Of a DNA stretch of 64,000 bases, positions 33,647 to 44,648 are shown one piece after another. The position numbers and the translations under genes are program-made. This stretch comes from Rusavskia elegans. Its lineage: Eukaryota > Ascomycota > Lecanoromycetes > Teloschistales > Teloschistaceae. The notes below the pieces were generated by a model, which saw only the letters and a program-made list of their open reading frames with translations, did not search any database and was not told where the DNA came from. The stretch spans positions 426,382-490,381 of the forward strand of contig SAUG01000070.1 of assembly GCA_011316305.1 (NCBI GenBank), in the 5' to 3' direction. The number at the start of each line of letters is the position of its first letter. Positions within the stretch are counted from its first letter, which is position 1.

Positions 33647-36600
33647 TCACCCCCACCTCAACACCAAATCCCGTCCCCAAGCGCCCCCACTCGTCAACTC
33701 GTTCAACCCCGTCACCACCAACGCCTTACTGCTGTCATTATACTGCACCTTCTCCTCACTCACACTCACTCCATTGAGCGTCACATTAATGACTGGGTTC
33801 TGCACGCCCAGGACAGTGACGTTCGCGAGGGCGTTGGTGTCATTGTAGGTGCCGCGGGCGGAGGCGTAGAGGGCATTGTTGGAGGCGGTGAACTAGGTTG
33901 GTTAATGAGGTGGATGTTAGATGGGTGGAAGAGTTGAGAGGGGGTTTGGTGGTTTGGGGAGTCGTTTGTATGTTGTATGTGTAGGGGGGGGGATGTGATG
34001 GGATGACATAGGATGGGATGAAAAGGAGAGGGGGTAGAATACCAACCTCAACGAACAACGTCCCATTCTGCACCACGCTCTCGCCATCATCAACATATAA
34101 ATTCCCGCTAGCCGTCCCCTCAAGACTCAACGCCGCAATCACACCCCATGGATTCCGCCTAGCGTCTCGAATCACCAGGGCTGGTTCTTGAGTTGGGATG
34201 ATGTAGCCGCCGCGGATGTAGACGGGGATATGGCCTAACGGTGCATCGATGGTGACGTTGGCGCCTGGGGTGGAGATGTTCTGGGTGGAGTAGGTGTACC
34301 AGTCGTAGTAGACTTCCCCTTTGCCTCCGCTCCCGGGGAAGACGCCGTTGACTGTGGTGGCGCCTTGGGCTAGGACGGGGGTGATGAGCAGGGCGGGGCC
34401 AAGGAAGAATTGTCTGTGAGAACCTTGTGTGTAAATAGACAAGCTCGAGATCTGGGGGTATTGCTCTGACGGGAATGGGGAAAGGAACATACGTTTCGGC
34501 TGCGGCAAGAGAGGGATCGTTGGGGAACTCCCAGGCCAGGGCTCGCATAACGGTGCTGCCGGTGTTGTGGGCTAGGTAGAAGAGCGTATACATGTAAGGC
34601 AGGATACTGTATCGGATGGTCATAGCTGTGCGGGAAGCTTCGGCAACGCTGGCCCAGACGTAGGGCTCCTGAGGGATTGCTGAGAGGGTGTTGTGATTGC
34701 GGTAGAATGGGAAGAACCTGAGGTTGTCAACATTCAAATAGAATAACCATCTCTATTGGGTTTGGAGCCATACGCGCTAAGTTGCATCCATCGGTTACTA
34801 TTCATGTGGGTTTAGCAATACTGCATCACTGGAAAGCAGGCCATAGATCATACCAAAGTTCCTCGTCGGTGTTCCCGTTGAAGCCGCAGGTATCGACACC
34901 GAACATAGGAAAGCCGAAAAGCGAGAAGCTTAGTGCTTGTGACTGCAAACTCACGGCATCAGCATTTCCTTCCTCGGGTACGGTAGAATAGGAGTCCTTA
35001 CGATAGAAAAGTACATGTAGGCAAATAGATTTGTATTATCCCCTCCCCAGTGTCCAGCATATTTGCCGGCACCGGAAAAGGTCGACCTGCCGATGATAAA
35101 AGGGCGTTTACCAGGTATTGTAGCAAGAAGAGCATTGTAAGTAGCGTTGAGGATCTGTAGCCCGTACAGATTGTGCACATCGTATTCTTCTCTTCCATCT
35201 GCATGCGTTGCGTTTGGCGAGACAGCATGAACGGCCAAGTCACCCTGCAGATACCACTTAGTAACATGAACATAGGACGTCATTGGGTTCTCGCACGTGA
35301 ACGTTGTTGATCACATAAGGTGGGTAATTGACGTCTCGAACACCAGGGGTTGGTGTTGTCCTCAGGTAGCTCGGCGCCGTGGAAGAAGCAGCATCGCCTG
35401 TGCTGGAAGCCGCTACTTGACTGGAAGACGCAGAAGCCGCCACCGCCGCCTCGGTGGCATTCGTCAGGTTGAAACCCTCAGGATAGCTGTAGATGACATT
35501 CCCGGGCTCCCCTGGCAACTGAAATGGAGGGTGTACCGGATTCATCGTTACCTAAAGTAGTGAGAAAGATCATTCATTGGTATCAATTCTCCCTTCCGAT
35601 ATAGACTTACGTTTCCAGTGCCACACGAGCCAACACAGAATGACGCGGCTTCGGACATATCAATCCATGCACCGTCGAAGCCAATCTTACTGTGGTACGT
35701 AATCATCTCGTTAGTCCACCATTCTGCAGCACCGGGGGACGACCAGTCGGCGAAGACTGTATAACCAGGCCACACGGCGCCGATATAGATGCTCCCATCA
35801 GGGTTGGTCAAGAAAGAGCCCGTATCATTTCCCCGATTGAACGTCGGATATCTGCAATCATTTAGTCTTGACTGCTACATAGCAGCATGATTACCTACGC
35901 GTCGCTGGCATTTTGAGGGTTCGGAATATATATCGCAGCATCGATAATTGGGATATAGTGCCTTCCACTAGCATGGAGCTTCGACAGGAACCTCTCCCCT
36001 TCGTCGTAGTCGAATGTATTAAGATCGTTTTCAAAGTCGCGGTACTGGTACAATCTTCAGCGTCAAAGTGGGAAGCCTTTCTTGGAACCTTACTTGATTC
36101 ATGTAGTCGATATCAGTCTGACGATTCATCAGTCCCGTAGTGGATTCTGCTTTTGGTTTATGATGCTTACCCAAATGTTTTCCAGAGGTATCCCAAAGCG
36201 CTCGAAACTGTCTACCACTTCTTGTAATTGGCTCCAGTTAGCGTAACCCCATCTGCATTGGTGATAACCGAAGGTAAAGTATTGCTGCATGGCAGGTAAC
36301 CCAATGGCGCTGGTCTGGAACGCAGTCGTGACGTCTGGTTGGGTCGGGCCAGCGTAGAAATAGAGGTCGATGCTGCCTCCCAACAGCCGCCACGTGATGT
36401 TTGTTGGTCGGAGGAGGATCTCCTGTCCATGAGCGTTCCTACTGTACACGCCATGAGAGTATGCAACGTAGTTGGCCATGGCGTCAGTTCCATTACTGGT
36501 GACCAGTGTGAGATTCCCAGTCGACTCATCGATCTCGTAGTATCTGGTGTCCAGATAGAAGGGATGCGTGCCGTAGAGGTTATAGTCGATAGGATCACCT

Positions 36601-37534
36601 ATATCGGCTGCCCACAAGGTCTTGGTATAGTCTGAAAGCCCGTCATCAGTACCATATGCCAATAGCTGCCCTTGTTTCTCCAATGGGGCTTTGGGGAGTA
36701 TACTAAGGGATGGCCAATGTCTCTGCCCGAGCGATTTCGAGATAAAGAGCACACAAAAGGTTTCAGTCAGGAGTGCTTACTGTTGCCAAGTCGTAAGCCG
36801 TGTATGGTCTCTCCTAAGCCGTAGAGATTATAATTTTCTTGCAGAACCGAGGCAAACTCAATGAACTGATTTTCAAACACAAGCTTTGTGCCCTGGGTGG
36901 AGAAAAGTGTATCTCCTGTAGTTTTCCGATAGACGGTGAAAGAGAAAGTGGGATCGTTACTCCAAACAAAGCGGAGATCGTTGGTCAAGGAGGACATGCC
37001 TGCATCTGCGTCGACTGTGGGCTGGTGGACGAAATCTGTTGGGAGAATATACTGGGAGCTGTTGGACGAATCCAGATTGAATGGTACAAGTCGTACAGCC
37101 AAGCGATCCGCGGACTGGTATTCGACTGTCAAATTCAAGGTTTCGATGTCGGTGCCGTACACGTTGCAGGCTTGTCCTGCGAGGGTCAAGGTGGCCGTCA
37201 AGCCGGAAGCAGTTCGCTTCACATTCGATGCATTGTAACCGGGACAAACGGTCTGAGCGTCAATTGCCTCGGGATCGTTGATGTTCGGGATCAAGCTTGC
37301 ACCAGCATCAACGCCGGCTGGAACGGTGAAGATGGGTCGAAAGCTGCTGGTTGTGCCGTCAATTACGACCGCTCCGGAACTGGTTTGTGATGGCGGTGGG
37401 TCAGCTGCTGGTGCACTATCAGCAGATTGAATGCTCGTCGTAGCTGATCCCGGGCTTTGGGCGTCGGCGAGCCTGCTCAGCTGGAGCGTGATGAAAATGA
37501 AAAGGTTGAAGACGGAGAAAGGGTAGGAGAACAT
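33647..37534 (-). CDS. Secreted GH31 alpha-glucosidase
   Basis: Extracellular enzyme releasing glucose from maltose, starch fragments or related alpha-glucosides. Twelve exons on the minus strand: 37534-36781, 36631-36171, 36117-36094, 36044-35899, 35851-35611, 35551-35297, 35244-35002, 34942-34854, 34797-34774, 34717-34493, 34413-34047 and 33892-33647, giving 1024 residues. The start at 37534 gives a signal peptide (MFSYPFSVFNLFIFITLQLS). Family landmarks are YNLYGLGETIHGL, GTHPFYLDTRYY, TDIDYMNQ, the nucleophile Asp in DGAWIDMSEA, the acid/base Asp in AGHWGGDN, and LGPALLITPV. Exons 3 and 9 are each 24 nt. A Ser/Ala-rich insert (about 45 residues) follows the nucleophile, as in agdB-type enzymes. 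Many sequons indicate glycosylation. All catalytic residues are present, so it is probably active. Confidence 0.93.
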
Positions 37535-38825
37535 GGTGAAATGGCGAGCCTGCCGAATGTTGGACCAGCTCATCAAAAAAAGTAGAACGAAGAGCAAATA
37601 GGTCCAGGCAAGTATAGGAAGGAGTTCGCCAGCACGGAAGAAATTGGAGACGGAGGAGGAAAAAAGGAAAAGACATTCAAGAGCGAAGGAAAAGCGGTCC
37701 GCTATATGTTCCATGGCAGGTGACGGTTCTTCCTCAGAGCTTCCCCAAAGCTACGGGCAATTGAGGGAATGACGGAGGTCAGCATGGAGATGATTGGTGA
37801 CGGGCCAGGAACGAGGAGGAGGTTGGAGTAATGGAAAGATGAACAAGGAAGGATCAGCCAGGAGCTGCATTATTCTGACCGAGCAAGGGACCGTTTCTGA
37901 CGGCATTCCCAGCAAGCTGTTCGGGAGCCAATAATGGCCCTTCCATCCGGGTCTCTTTACGGTCGGATGACGGTGTTATTATTGGTGAGGTGAGAAACTA
38001 GATACTGTCAACAATCGGGTGTTCTTTCGATTGGCGAGGGATTGAGTGACTTAGCAAGCGTCCGACGGTTTGAACGATAGACCAGGTACCCCTCAGAATA
38101 CACAGTACCCCACAGATGAGGTCTTCACAAATGCGGGGTCTGCACAGTTGTAGAGACGATCTGGTGGGCGAGTAATATAAGGTCAGGTAAGCTCACTGCA
38201 TGCTAATATAAACGGGCCGTTCGCGTCCTCGTTTCTCCGTTGCGGGGAATATTAGAGCCATACAGAGCCTGTCGTTCTGACGTCATGGTGAATGTCCTCG
38301 ATTCGACGTATCGACTATTCTTCCCCTCTTGGCAGAGGCGGTGAGAACCACTCCCATTGGCACCAGATGGTATCGTCATCGTTGAGCCATCTGACTTGAC
38401 TTGACCAGCACCATGTTGACCATACAAGGTACTGATGCACTTCTTGGGTTATACAAGGCACTTCCAGCGAAATTGGAGGCTGATTGTACACCCACTGGTG
38501 CTATGATTTCTACAGAAAAGAGGAATGGCAGCTCCCCCAAAAAGCACCACACTACCTTACAGTTACCTGCCAACCCTGTATCGTCTTCTGCAGACTGCTT
38601 GCCCTATTCCGTCAACACGGAGCTGCAAGCCCGATCGCGGTATGGAAGTATAGACTGACCTCAGCAACGGAGAACGCCTCGCTGCGACTTGCTCCTGCCA
38701 CACTTCGACCCTCCGCCAACGCCTGGGAATGTACATTGAATCCGCCTGCCTATCCTGAAAACCCGGGCTCGAAAACATGGCCGAGGGAAAATTGAAGAGC
38801 CGCAAGCTGCCATGGCTTCGACTTC
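37535..38825. other. Intergenic
   Basis: Alpha-glucosidase promoter (minus strand) and 3' region of the Kin4-type kinase. Upstream in-frame ATGs exist to 37714 but precede a worse signal peptide. A CCAAT box on the plus strand lies near 37930. No other gene. Confidence 0.5.
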
Positions 38826-41800
38826 TCACACCCGATCGTCTCCTGCTCTTGCTTTCCCACGCCTCCGGAAAAAGTCCATTACCCGCCGAGCCGCTCCGGA
38901 GCTGCCGGCATGTTGTCCTCCAACCCCGTACCCTGGCTCCTGTTCTTGCTCGTACGCATCCGCAAATTTGCGATTGTTCTTCTGTAGCACCGCCGGTCCG
39001 CGTGCACTCCGTCCAGCTGGAGGCGACCGTAAAGCCGGTTCGTCGTCGTAGCTGTTGAATCCGGCCGGATATCGTGGCTGCTTCGTGTCCATCCCCAGCG
39101 ATAACTCAGACTCGGTGGGCGTCCCCAGGTACGATGGCCCTACCTTTGCCGCTCCTCGACCTGGCTGTGTGGTGTACTGGGGCTCGTTGTACTGACTCGC
39201 GGCTTCCTGACGTGCTGGCACAATGTATTTTCCAGCCTGTTGTGCTGGCATATCTCGATAATCTTCTCGGGACCCGTCATAAACCGTGTGCCCGCCGTCG
39301 TCAATCCGGTAGCTGTTCGATCGGCTTGGATCCTTTCCATAACCCATCGTCTGCGGTCGAGATGGCCCGCGACTTGAAGCGCCTTTCTGACCAACGTTGG
39401 ATTGCCTCCGTTCAGTGACTTGTAAGATGTTTTCCGTGGATTGTTCCCTCGAGCCACCAGTCAAACTCTTGAGCGAAAATGACGCTGGTAGGAGGGAAAA
39501 TCTCCTGGGCTTCTCTTGTCGAGACAAATCGCTGTTCTTCCTTCCAAAGCCAAAAGAGGTCGAACGTTTGGATTCCATCGATAGCCTGGGGCTGTCCGCA
39601 GCGATAGGGTTCTTCATGCTCGTCGGTGGGTATTTCTTCTCAAGAGGGGCCTGACCTTGAACTGCTGGCGGACGACCACCAAATATAGATCCTGACCTCC
39701 CAAACACATTCCCAAAAGTATTCGAGCGCTTGTGCGTTCTCCCTTCTCGCTGACTCGCCTGCGGAGGTGCGGTGCTGTATGCCTGAGTACTGGGCCGTCC
39801 GATGGACGTGTCCAGATCTTGAGGTGCGTGCTGCGACATTGGTGCTGATATGTGGTATTGCTTTCCGTTCTTGGGTTGCGCCAACCGACCTTGTGCGTTG
39901 GTAGCGGCGACAGTAGGCGCAAGTGGTTGACTGTAGGAATTACCGCGTGAAGGTAAACGACCGGCTCCGCTCGAGCTCATAGATCCACCGGTAGTTGGTC
40001 GAGTGGTTGGTGGGCCCGATACAGGAACAAAAGCGGCAGTCGAATCAGATGTCGAGCGAGGTACATCTTTGAGCGGGCGTGTTGGAGGTGCCATCGGCTG
40101 TTGGGATGTCGTTGTTCTTTGTTGCGTCCGTCCACTGGGCGGTGAGGGCTGATATGTTTCATTGGGTCTCATGTCAGGCATTGTATAAGGATCTCTAGGG
40201 AGTGGTTTTGTCGAGGCAGGAGCACCACTGATCTGTCGTTGATTTGCTTCAGGGGCCTGACTCCCCGACCTCGCTCTTGGTTTGGACACGGCCGTACCGA
40301 TCTCGGCCGGCGATCCTGCTGAAGTAGGTGATTGGACACTGGGTGTTCCCTCCCCACGAACTGTTTGAGATGATGGTGCTACATACTCCACTTGGACCGT
40401 CCTTCGTTTTGGATCTCGAGGCCCTTTGACTTTCTCAGCACTCTGATTGGGATCAATCCGTCCTGGATGAGTGAGGCCGCCGATTGGAGATATGGCTGGA
40501 GGTTGGGTTTTGCTCGGCTCCCGAACAGATGCACTTCGGGCAAGGAGCGGAGCATCCTGCTGATCCGAAGTCACGACGGCATTGGAGATTTCACCAACCG
40601 TGGTAGTGCTGGAGGTGACGTGAGAGACAACATGTGCATAGTCGCTAAGCCAGCTGTGTCTTGCTACCTCAAAGAGGTCTGCTCGCTTGCGGGGATCAGG
40701 GACTAGAATTCTGCGCAAAAGATCGCGTGCATGAGGTGTGACGTATTCTGGGAATGTGAGAGGCGTAGATACAATGTATTTGTACAGCAGATTGATGTTG
40801 TCCCCCTCCGGATTAGCTGGGTCATCGTCGAATGGCAAGTAGCCTGCGAGCATCGCGTACTGCATCGTCCTGTCAGTCATACGTACTGAGATCGAGCTGA
40901 GATGGAGGCAATATACCAATATAACGCCACAACTCCAAACGTCAACTTTTCTCCCAGTGTACAGTGAATCTGTCACTACGAGCTCTGGGGCTGCATAACA
41001 AGGACTGCCACAGCTCGTCTGCATCAAGTCGCCCCTCCGTGTTCCATTGCTTTGTACATGCTCCAGCCCTTTTCGCTTGACAAATTCACGATTCGTCAAG
41101 TTGTACTCGATTTCTTCGTCCAGCTGATCTTGTGGGTTGAAAGTATTCGCGAAGCCAAAATCCGTGATGATGATATTCTTGTTTCGATCGAGCAAGAGAT
41201 TTTCCAGCTTTAAGTCTCGGTGAACAATGCCTTTCTTGTGGAGGTAGCCGACTCCTGATATCAGTTGGGCGAACAGCTTTCGTGCAGCGTTGTCCTTCAA
41301 ATACCGATGGAGAAGTATGTAGTCGAACAGTTCGCCTCCAGACGCATATTCCAAGACGATGCCGATATATTTATCCGTCTCGCTCATTTCGTGCAGGCGC
41401 ACAATGTTGGGATGTGAGAGCTCTCGAAGTATGTTGATCTCACGATAGATCTTGGGTAATCGACTAGGGTTTCCGCCTAGAGCCTCCCGTCGGATGAGCT
41501 TGACAGCCACTTGAACAGTCCCGTCTCTTTTCCACCCAAGCTTGACCTTGCCGAATTCCCCTTCGCCGAGTGTCTTGCCTAAGATGTATCCGCCAAAGAT
41601 GGTCTCTTTCTTATTTGAGGATGCATTTGCTGACGAAGAATAGTCCCTTCGTCGTTGAACAGCCTCTGGTGTTGCGTTATCCCGAGTCGGGGTGTCACTG
41701 ATTTGGAGTCCTGGAATAGCTTCTGCTAGTCGCTCTTGTTCCCGCCGGATGTCGACCGCGGGATCTGTCACAATGACGCGGTTCAGGACTTGGTCTTCAT

Positions 41801-42608
41801 CTCCATATCCCTTTGCTGGGGCTGTTGCTGCGGTTGGCATTATACCGTGCGATGTAGACCGACTCTGGGTGTTCTCGGATGAAGAGTGGGTCCCCGCTTC
41901 CCGTGTACTCGTCGCTCGCTGGGGGCCTTCAGGAGATGCTGGACCTCTTCTCCTTGATCGTGCTGCTGTCGTTGCCGCCGCCGGCACATTTCCGTCTCTT
42001 TGACGGTCAACTGCTTCATAGCCTTCCATATTGCTGCCGTGAGTTGGATCTGAAGGGTTCGGGTTGCGAGACGAGGGTAGGCGATCGTCCGTTGGCCGAT
42101 TCGGCTGATAAGATGGGCCTGATCTGTTGGTATAAGCGACATTGGAGGAAACATTTTGCCCGCTACTCCTCTGATTAGAGGATGTCCTCGGCGGAGGAGC
42201 TATAGGTGGACCTCCGGATTGTTCTTGTTGGATTCTATTTTCTTTTCGAGGGCGTGCATAGGTTGGTGAGGTTGCTCCGGTCGAGGCTACGGGGGAGACA
42301 TGGGCTGTAGCAGACATATCCTGAGCCCGAGGAGTGTTCGTGCTGCTAGGATAAGAGCCTACCGGCGACGAATGATAGTTTTGAGATTGTGCCTCCGAGT
42401 TGGGCTGTGACGTAGTGCCACCGGGTCTCCTCGATGATCTCCTTGAGGTCTGGGTTGTGCTAGGTGTTCTTACACTTGCTTGATTGCGACCAGAGTCCAC
42501 AGTGCTGGGAGGCTGCTGGGAGTACTGGTGTCGCGACGATGCCGGGTTGTCGATCTCGTAGGCTCCGGGGTTTACAGAAGACTGCATTGGCGGAGAAGCG
42601 ACCGACAT
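38826..42608 (-). CDS. Kin4-type serine/threonine protein kinase
   Basis: Large cytosolic kinase; the Kin4 family acts in spindle-position control in yeast and in related cortical roles elsewhere. Exons are 42608-40917 and 40859-38826, giving 1241 residues. The disordered Ser/Pro-rich N terminus is about 330 residues. The kinase domain (about 336-635) shows GEGEFGKVKLG, VAVKLIR, HRDLKLENLLL near 462, DFGFAN, a long activation segment with TSCGSPCYAAPEL, and DVWSCGVIL. A long disordered tail contains RSNTFGNVFGRSGSIFGG and RRFSLLPASFSLKSLTGG. It ends in a conserved basic motif, RRVMDFFRRRGKARAGDD, seen in fungal Kin4 orthologues. The 57-nt intron at 40916-40860 contains no stop and is a multiple of three, so unspliced RNA would encode 19 extra residues inside the kinase fold. 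Confidence 0.9.
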   Translation of the reverse strand: MSVASPPMQSSVNPGAYEIDNPASSRHQYSQQPPSTVDSGRNQASVRTPSTTQTSRRSSRRPGGTTSQPNSEAQSQNYHSSPVGSYPSSTNTPRAQDMSATAHVSPVASTGATSPTYARPRKENRIQQEQSGGPPIAPPPRTSSNQRSSGQNVSSNVAYTNRSGPSYQPNRPTDDRLPSSRNPNPSDPTHGSNMEGYEAVDRQRDGNVPAAATTAARSRRRGPASPEGPQRATSTREAGTHSSSENTQSRSTSHGIMPTAATAPAKGYGDEDQVLNRVIVTDPAVDIRREQERLAEAIPGLQISDTPTRDNATPEAVQRRRDYSSSANASSNKKETIFGGYILGKTLGEGEFGKVKLGWKRDGTVQVAVKLIRREALGGNPSRLPKIYREINILRELSHPNIVRLHEMSETDKYIGIVLEYASGGELFDYILLHRYLKDNAARKLFAQLISGVGYLHKKGIVHRDLKLENLLLDRNKNIIITDFGFANTFNPQDQLDEEIEYNLTNREFVKRKGLEHVQSNGTRRGDLMQTSCGSPCYAAPELVVTDSLYTGRKVDVWSCGVILVYCLHLSSISVRMTDRTMQYAMLAGYLPFDDDPANPEGDNINLLYKYIVSTPLTFPEYVTPHARDLLRRILVPDPRKRADLFEVARHSWLSDYAHVVSHVTSSTTTVGEISNAVVTSDQQDAPLLARSASVREPSKTQPPAISPIGGLTHPGRIDPNQSAEKVKGPRDPKRRTVQVEYVAPSSQTVRGEGTPSVQSPTSAGSPAEIGTAVSKPRARSGSQAPEANQRQISGAPASTKPLPRDPYTMPDMRPNETYQPSPPSGRTQQRTTTSQQPMAPPTRPLKDVPRSTSDSTAAFVPVSGPPTTRPTTGGSMSSSGAGRLPSRGNSYSQPLAPTVAATNAQGRLAQPKNGKQYHISAPMSQHAPQDLDTSIGRPSTQAYSTAPPQASQREGRTHKRSNTFGNVFGRSGSIFGGRPPAVQGQAPLEKKYPPTSMKNPIAADSPRLSMESKRSTSFGFGRKNSDLSRQEKPRRFSLLPASFSLKSLTGGSREQSTENILQVTERRQSNVGQKGASSRGPSRPQTMGYGKDPSRSNSYRIDDGGHTVYDGSREDYRDMPAQQAGKYIVPARQEAASQYNEPQYTTQPGRGAAKVGPSYLGTPTESELSLGMDTKQPRYPAGFNSYDDEPALRSPPAGRSARGPAVLQKNNRKFADAYEQEQEPGYGVGGQHAGSSGAARRVMDFFRRRGKARAGDDRV

Positions 42609-44648
42609 TGCAGGTAGTGAGGTGACACCCTAGGAGGTGCAAAAGGCAGTCTCTCCACGAAGCCTTGGTTCCGCACGATGCTGCGGGTTAAGCGGAGCTA
42701 GACACAGGTGGAGGTCTCAATTTCCAGCCTGCAGATGTTTGCAGAAGTATGCTGCGGCTCGCACTGGCAATTCCACAACTCCTCCCCACAGTCAGAAATG
42801 ACAGGCTGTCGATGCAGAAGCCTGCATGTGCCCCCAACGAAGCCGACAATCTCTGTTGCTAAGCGATGCTCGAATAGCAATGTAGCCCAGAGACACAAAT
42901 TACAATCCAGAAGACAGGATGGTAATGGACATAGGCCAGTCAATCTCACAGTAATGCCAAAAGCTTGATGTACGGGAAGGGTCCGAAGCTGTTGGCGCAG
43001 CAGTGTAAGTGAACGTGTTCCAAGATTGGATGCAACTGCGGTGAGACGTACTGATGTGTTGAAGCGACAAGAGATGATGGATGATGGTAGATGTCGATGT
43101 TCAGAGCCCAGTGAGCAGCTGGTTCGAAGGAGTTGACTCTGTCGGTGGGGGTGAATGGAAGCTCTTTCACCAAACACCTACGACGGTCGGCAATGCTGCT
43201 GAGAAGCAGTCATTGGGGAGACTTGACGCCGTCTAGGCCTGGCAGGAGGGGAGGTGGGGATGCTGGGTATGGTGGTGGAGAGTAGTAGGAGTATCGCTGC
43301 TCTTTACTTTAGGGTCGGGAGCAATCTCAATAATCTCGTTTAATTCCATTGGCAGAAGCGCGTCTGAAGGAAGCTAAAGGGGACAAGTTGATGTGCACTC
43401 CATTTCTCCACTCCTCTTGAGGGCAAGACTTGTCGAGATGTAAGCCACAAAGGCATTATTGAGACATGTTATTGTTGCAGTGCTTCGCAGTTCGTTCTCT
43501 CCTTCCCGGTGCGGTGGTAGGACAAGGCACCCGAAAACCAAGATAACAATAATAATCACTTTCTATCCACACGATACGATCTTCTGGGCAATACCTCACA
43601 GGTTCCTCGTAAGGGTGCCTCAGTCTAGCTCTACGGGCGGCTAAGGCTACAGGCATGATGGGCTGTCTCAGCTGGGCGAGGTCTTAAGTAATAGACAGTC
43701 TCCTACTCCGTGTTTTGATTCTCTCTTTCTGAGACCAAGTAATGCTGCACCTGAATACAATTGCCATCAAAGGAACTTCGTTGCTGCTCGCTTGGTTTTC
43801 TCAATAGTACAAAGACCGAATGAGTGCGTTTGTCGTGTTTCAGATTATTTTTACTCTCGTTTCCCCAGGCTAGAGCTTCCTGGCCATCAGGGATCTTCCT
43901 CCAATCACACAACCCTGCACCCGCTTGCTTGCTTGCTTGCTTGCTTGCTTCTTGCTTGCTTCCGCCAAACTGTGGAGATCCGTCGGGGACATTTGTCACC
44001 TAATGCCTAAACGTCTCTCCAGCTCCTTCCCAGCATCGAGCACCTCGACGGCTTTGATCAATTAACAACATGAGTTAGAGGGAAGTAGACGTGTGTTGAG
44101 AAACGCGAAAGGTTTTAGATCGACAGTGGCCCTGGCGTAGGCGAGACCACTGTATTCTTCTGGGGTTCGCTGATCACGAGAAAGTCTATGCAGGAGCCAT
44201 GCAGGAGCCATGCATGAGGATGGCCAAGCTCATCCTCCTCCTTCAAGATTTCGTTTTCGGGTGCAGGTGTGTACCCAATCCACCGCTTACTTGGGCTATA
44301 CTCAGTTTGCTCCGTCGTGGTTGCCCATTTCCGATGTACTGCTCCTGTCAACACAGCGTTATTCTACACTGAAATAGTGCCCCATAACTTGCTGTGCCTC
44401 GGAATTCTGGCGGGAAGACAATAGCATTAATGACGTGCAGCTTTAGAGGACGGGATTTACTGAGGCCGAGGCCTCGTTAAACACTGACGTGCTGGTGGTG
44501 CCGCACTCGCCGCAGGTCAAGCAGAAAGGATATCTTGCAGCTGGTACCAAAAGGTTCGTACAGTGCTAATGATACTGATACCCCCATTATTGCTACTACT
44601 GTGGGAGCTGTTGGATGCTCTATTTGTCTTCCTGGCTGGCAAACCGCT
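42609..44648. other. Long intergenic region
   Basis: About 2 kb between the start of the kinase gene and the stop codon of the senescence-domain gene. It probably holds the kinase promoter and a long 5' leader. No frame shows a known domain. It contains the GCTT microsatellite at 43923-43960 and a short direct repeat (GCAGGAGCCAT twice) near 44190. Confidence 0.45.
43923..43960. repeat. GCTT tetranucleotide microsatellite
   Basis: Seven perfect GCTT units followed by an interrupted CTTGCTTGCTT. Confidence 0.9.

Noticed and set aside
37535..37714. Upstream in-frame ATG (37714) for the alpha-glucosidase
   Set aside because: Would add 60 residues with two extra hydrophobic segments; the ATG at 37534 gives a normal signal peptide and the family's usual start.
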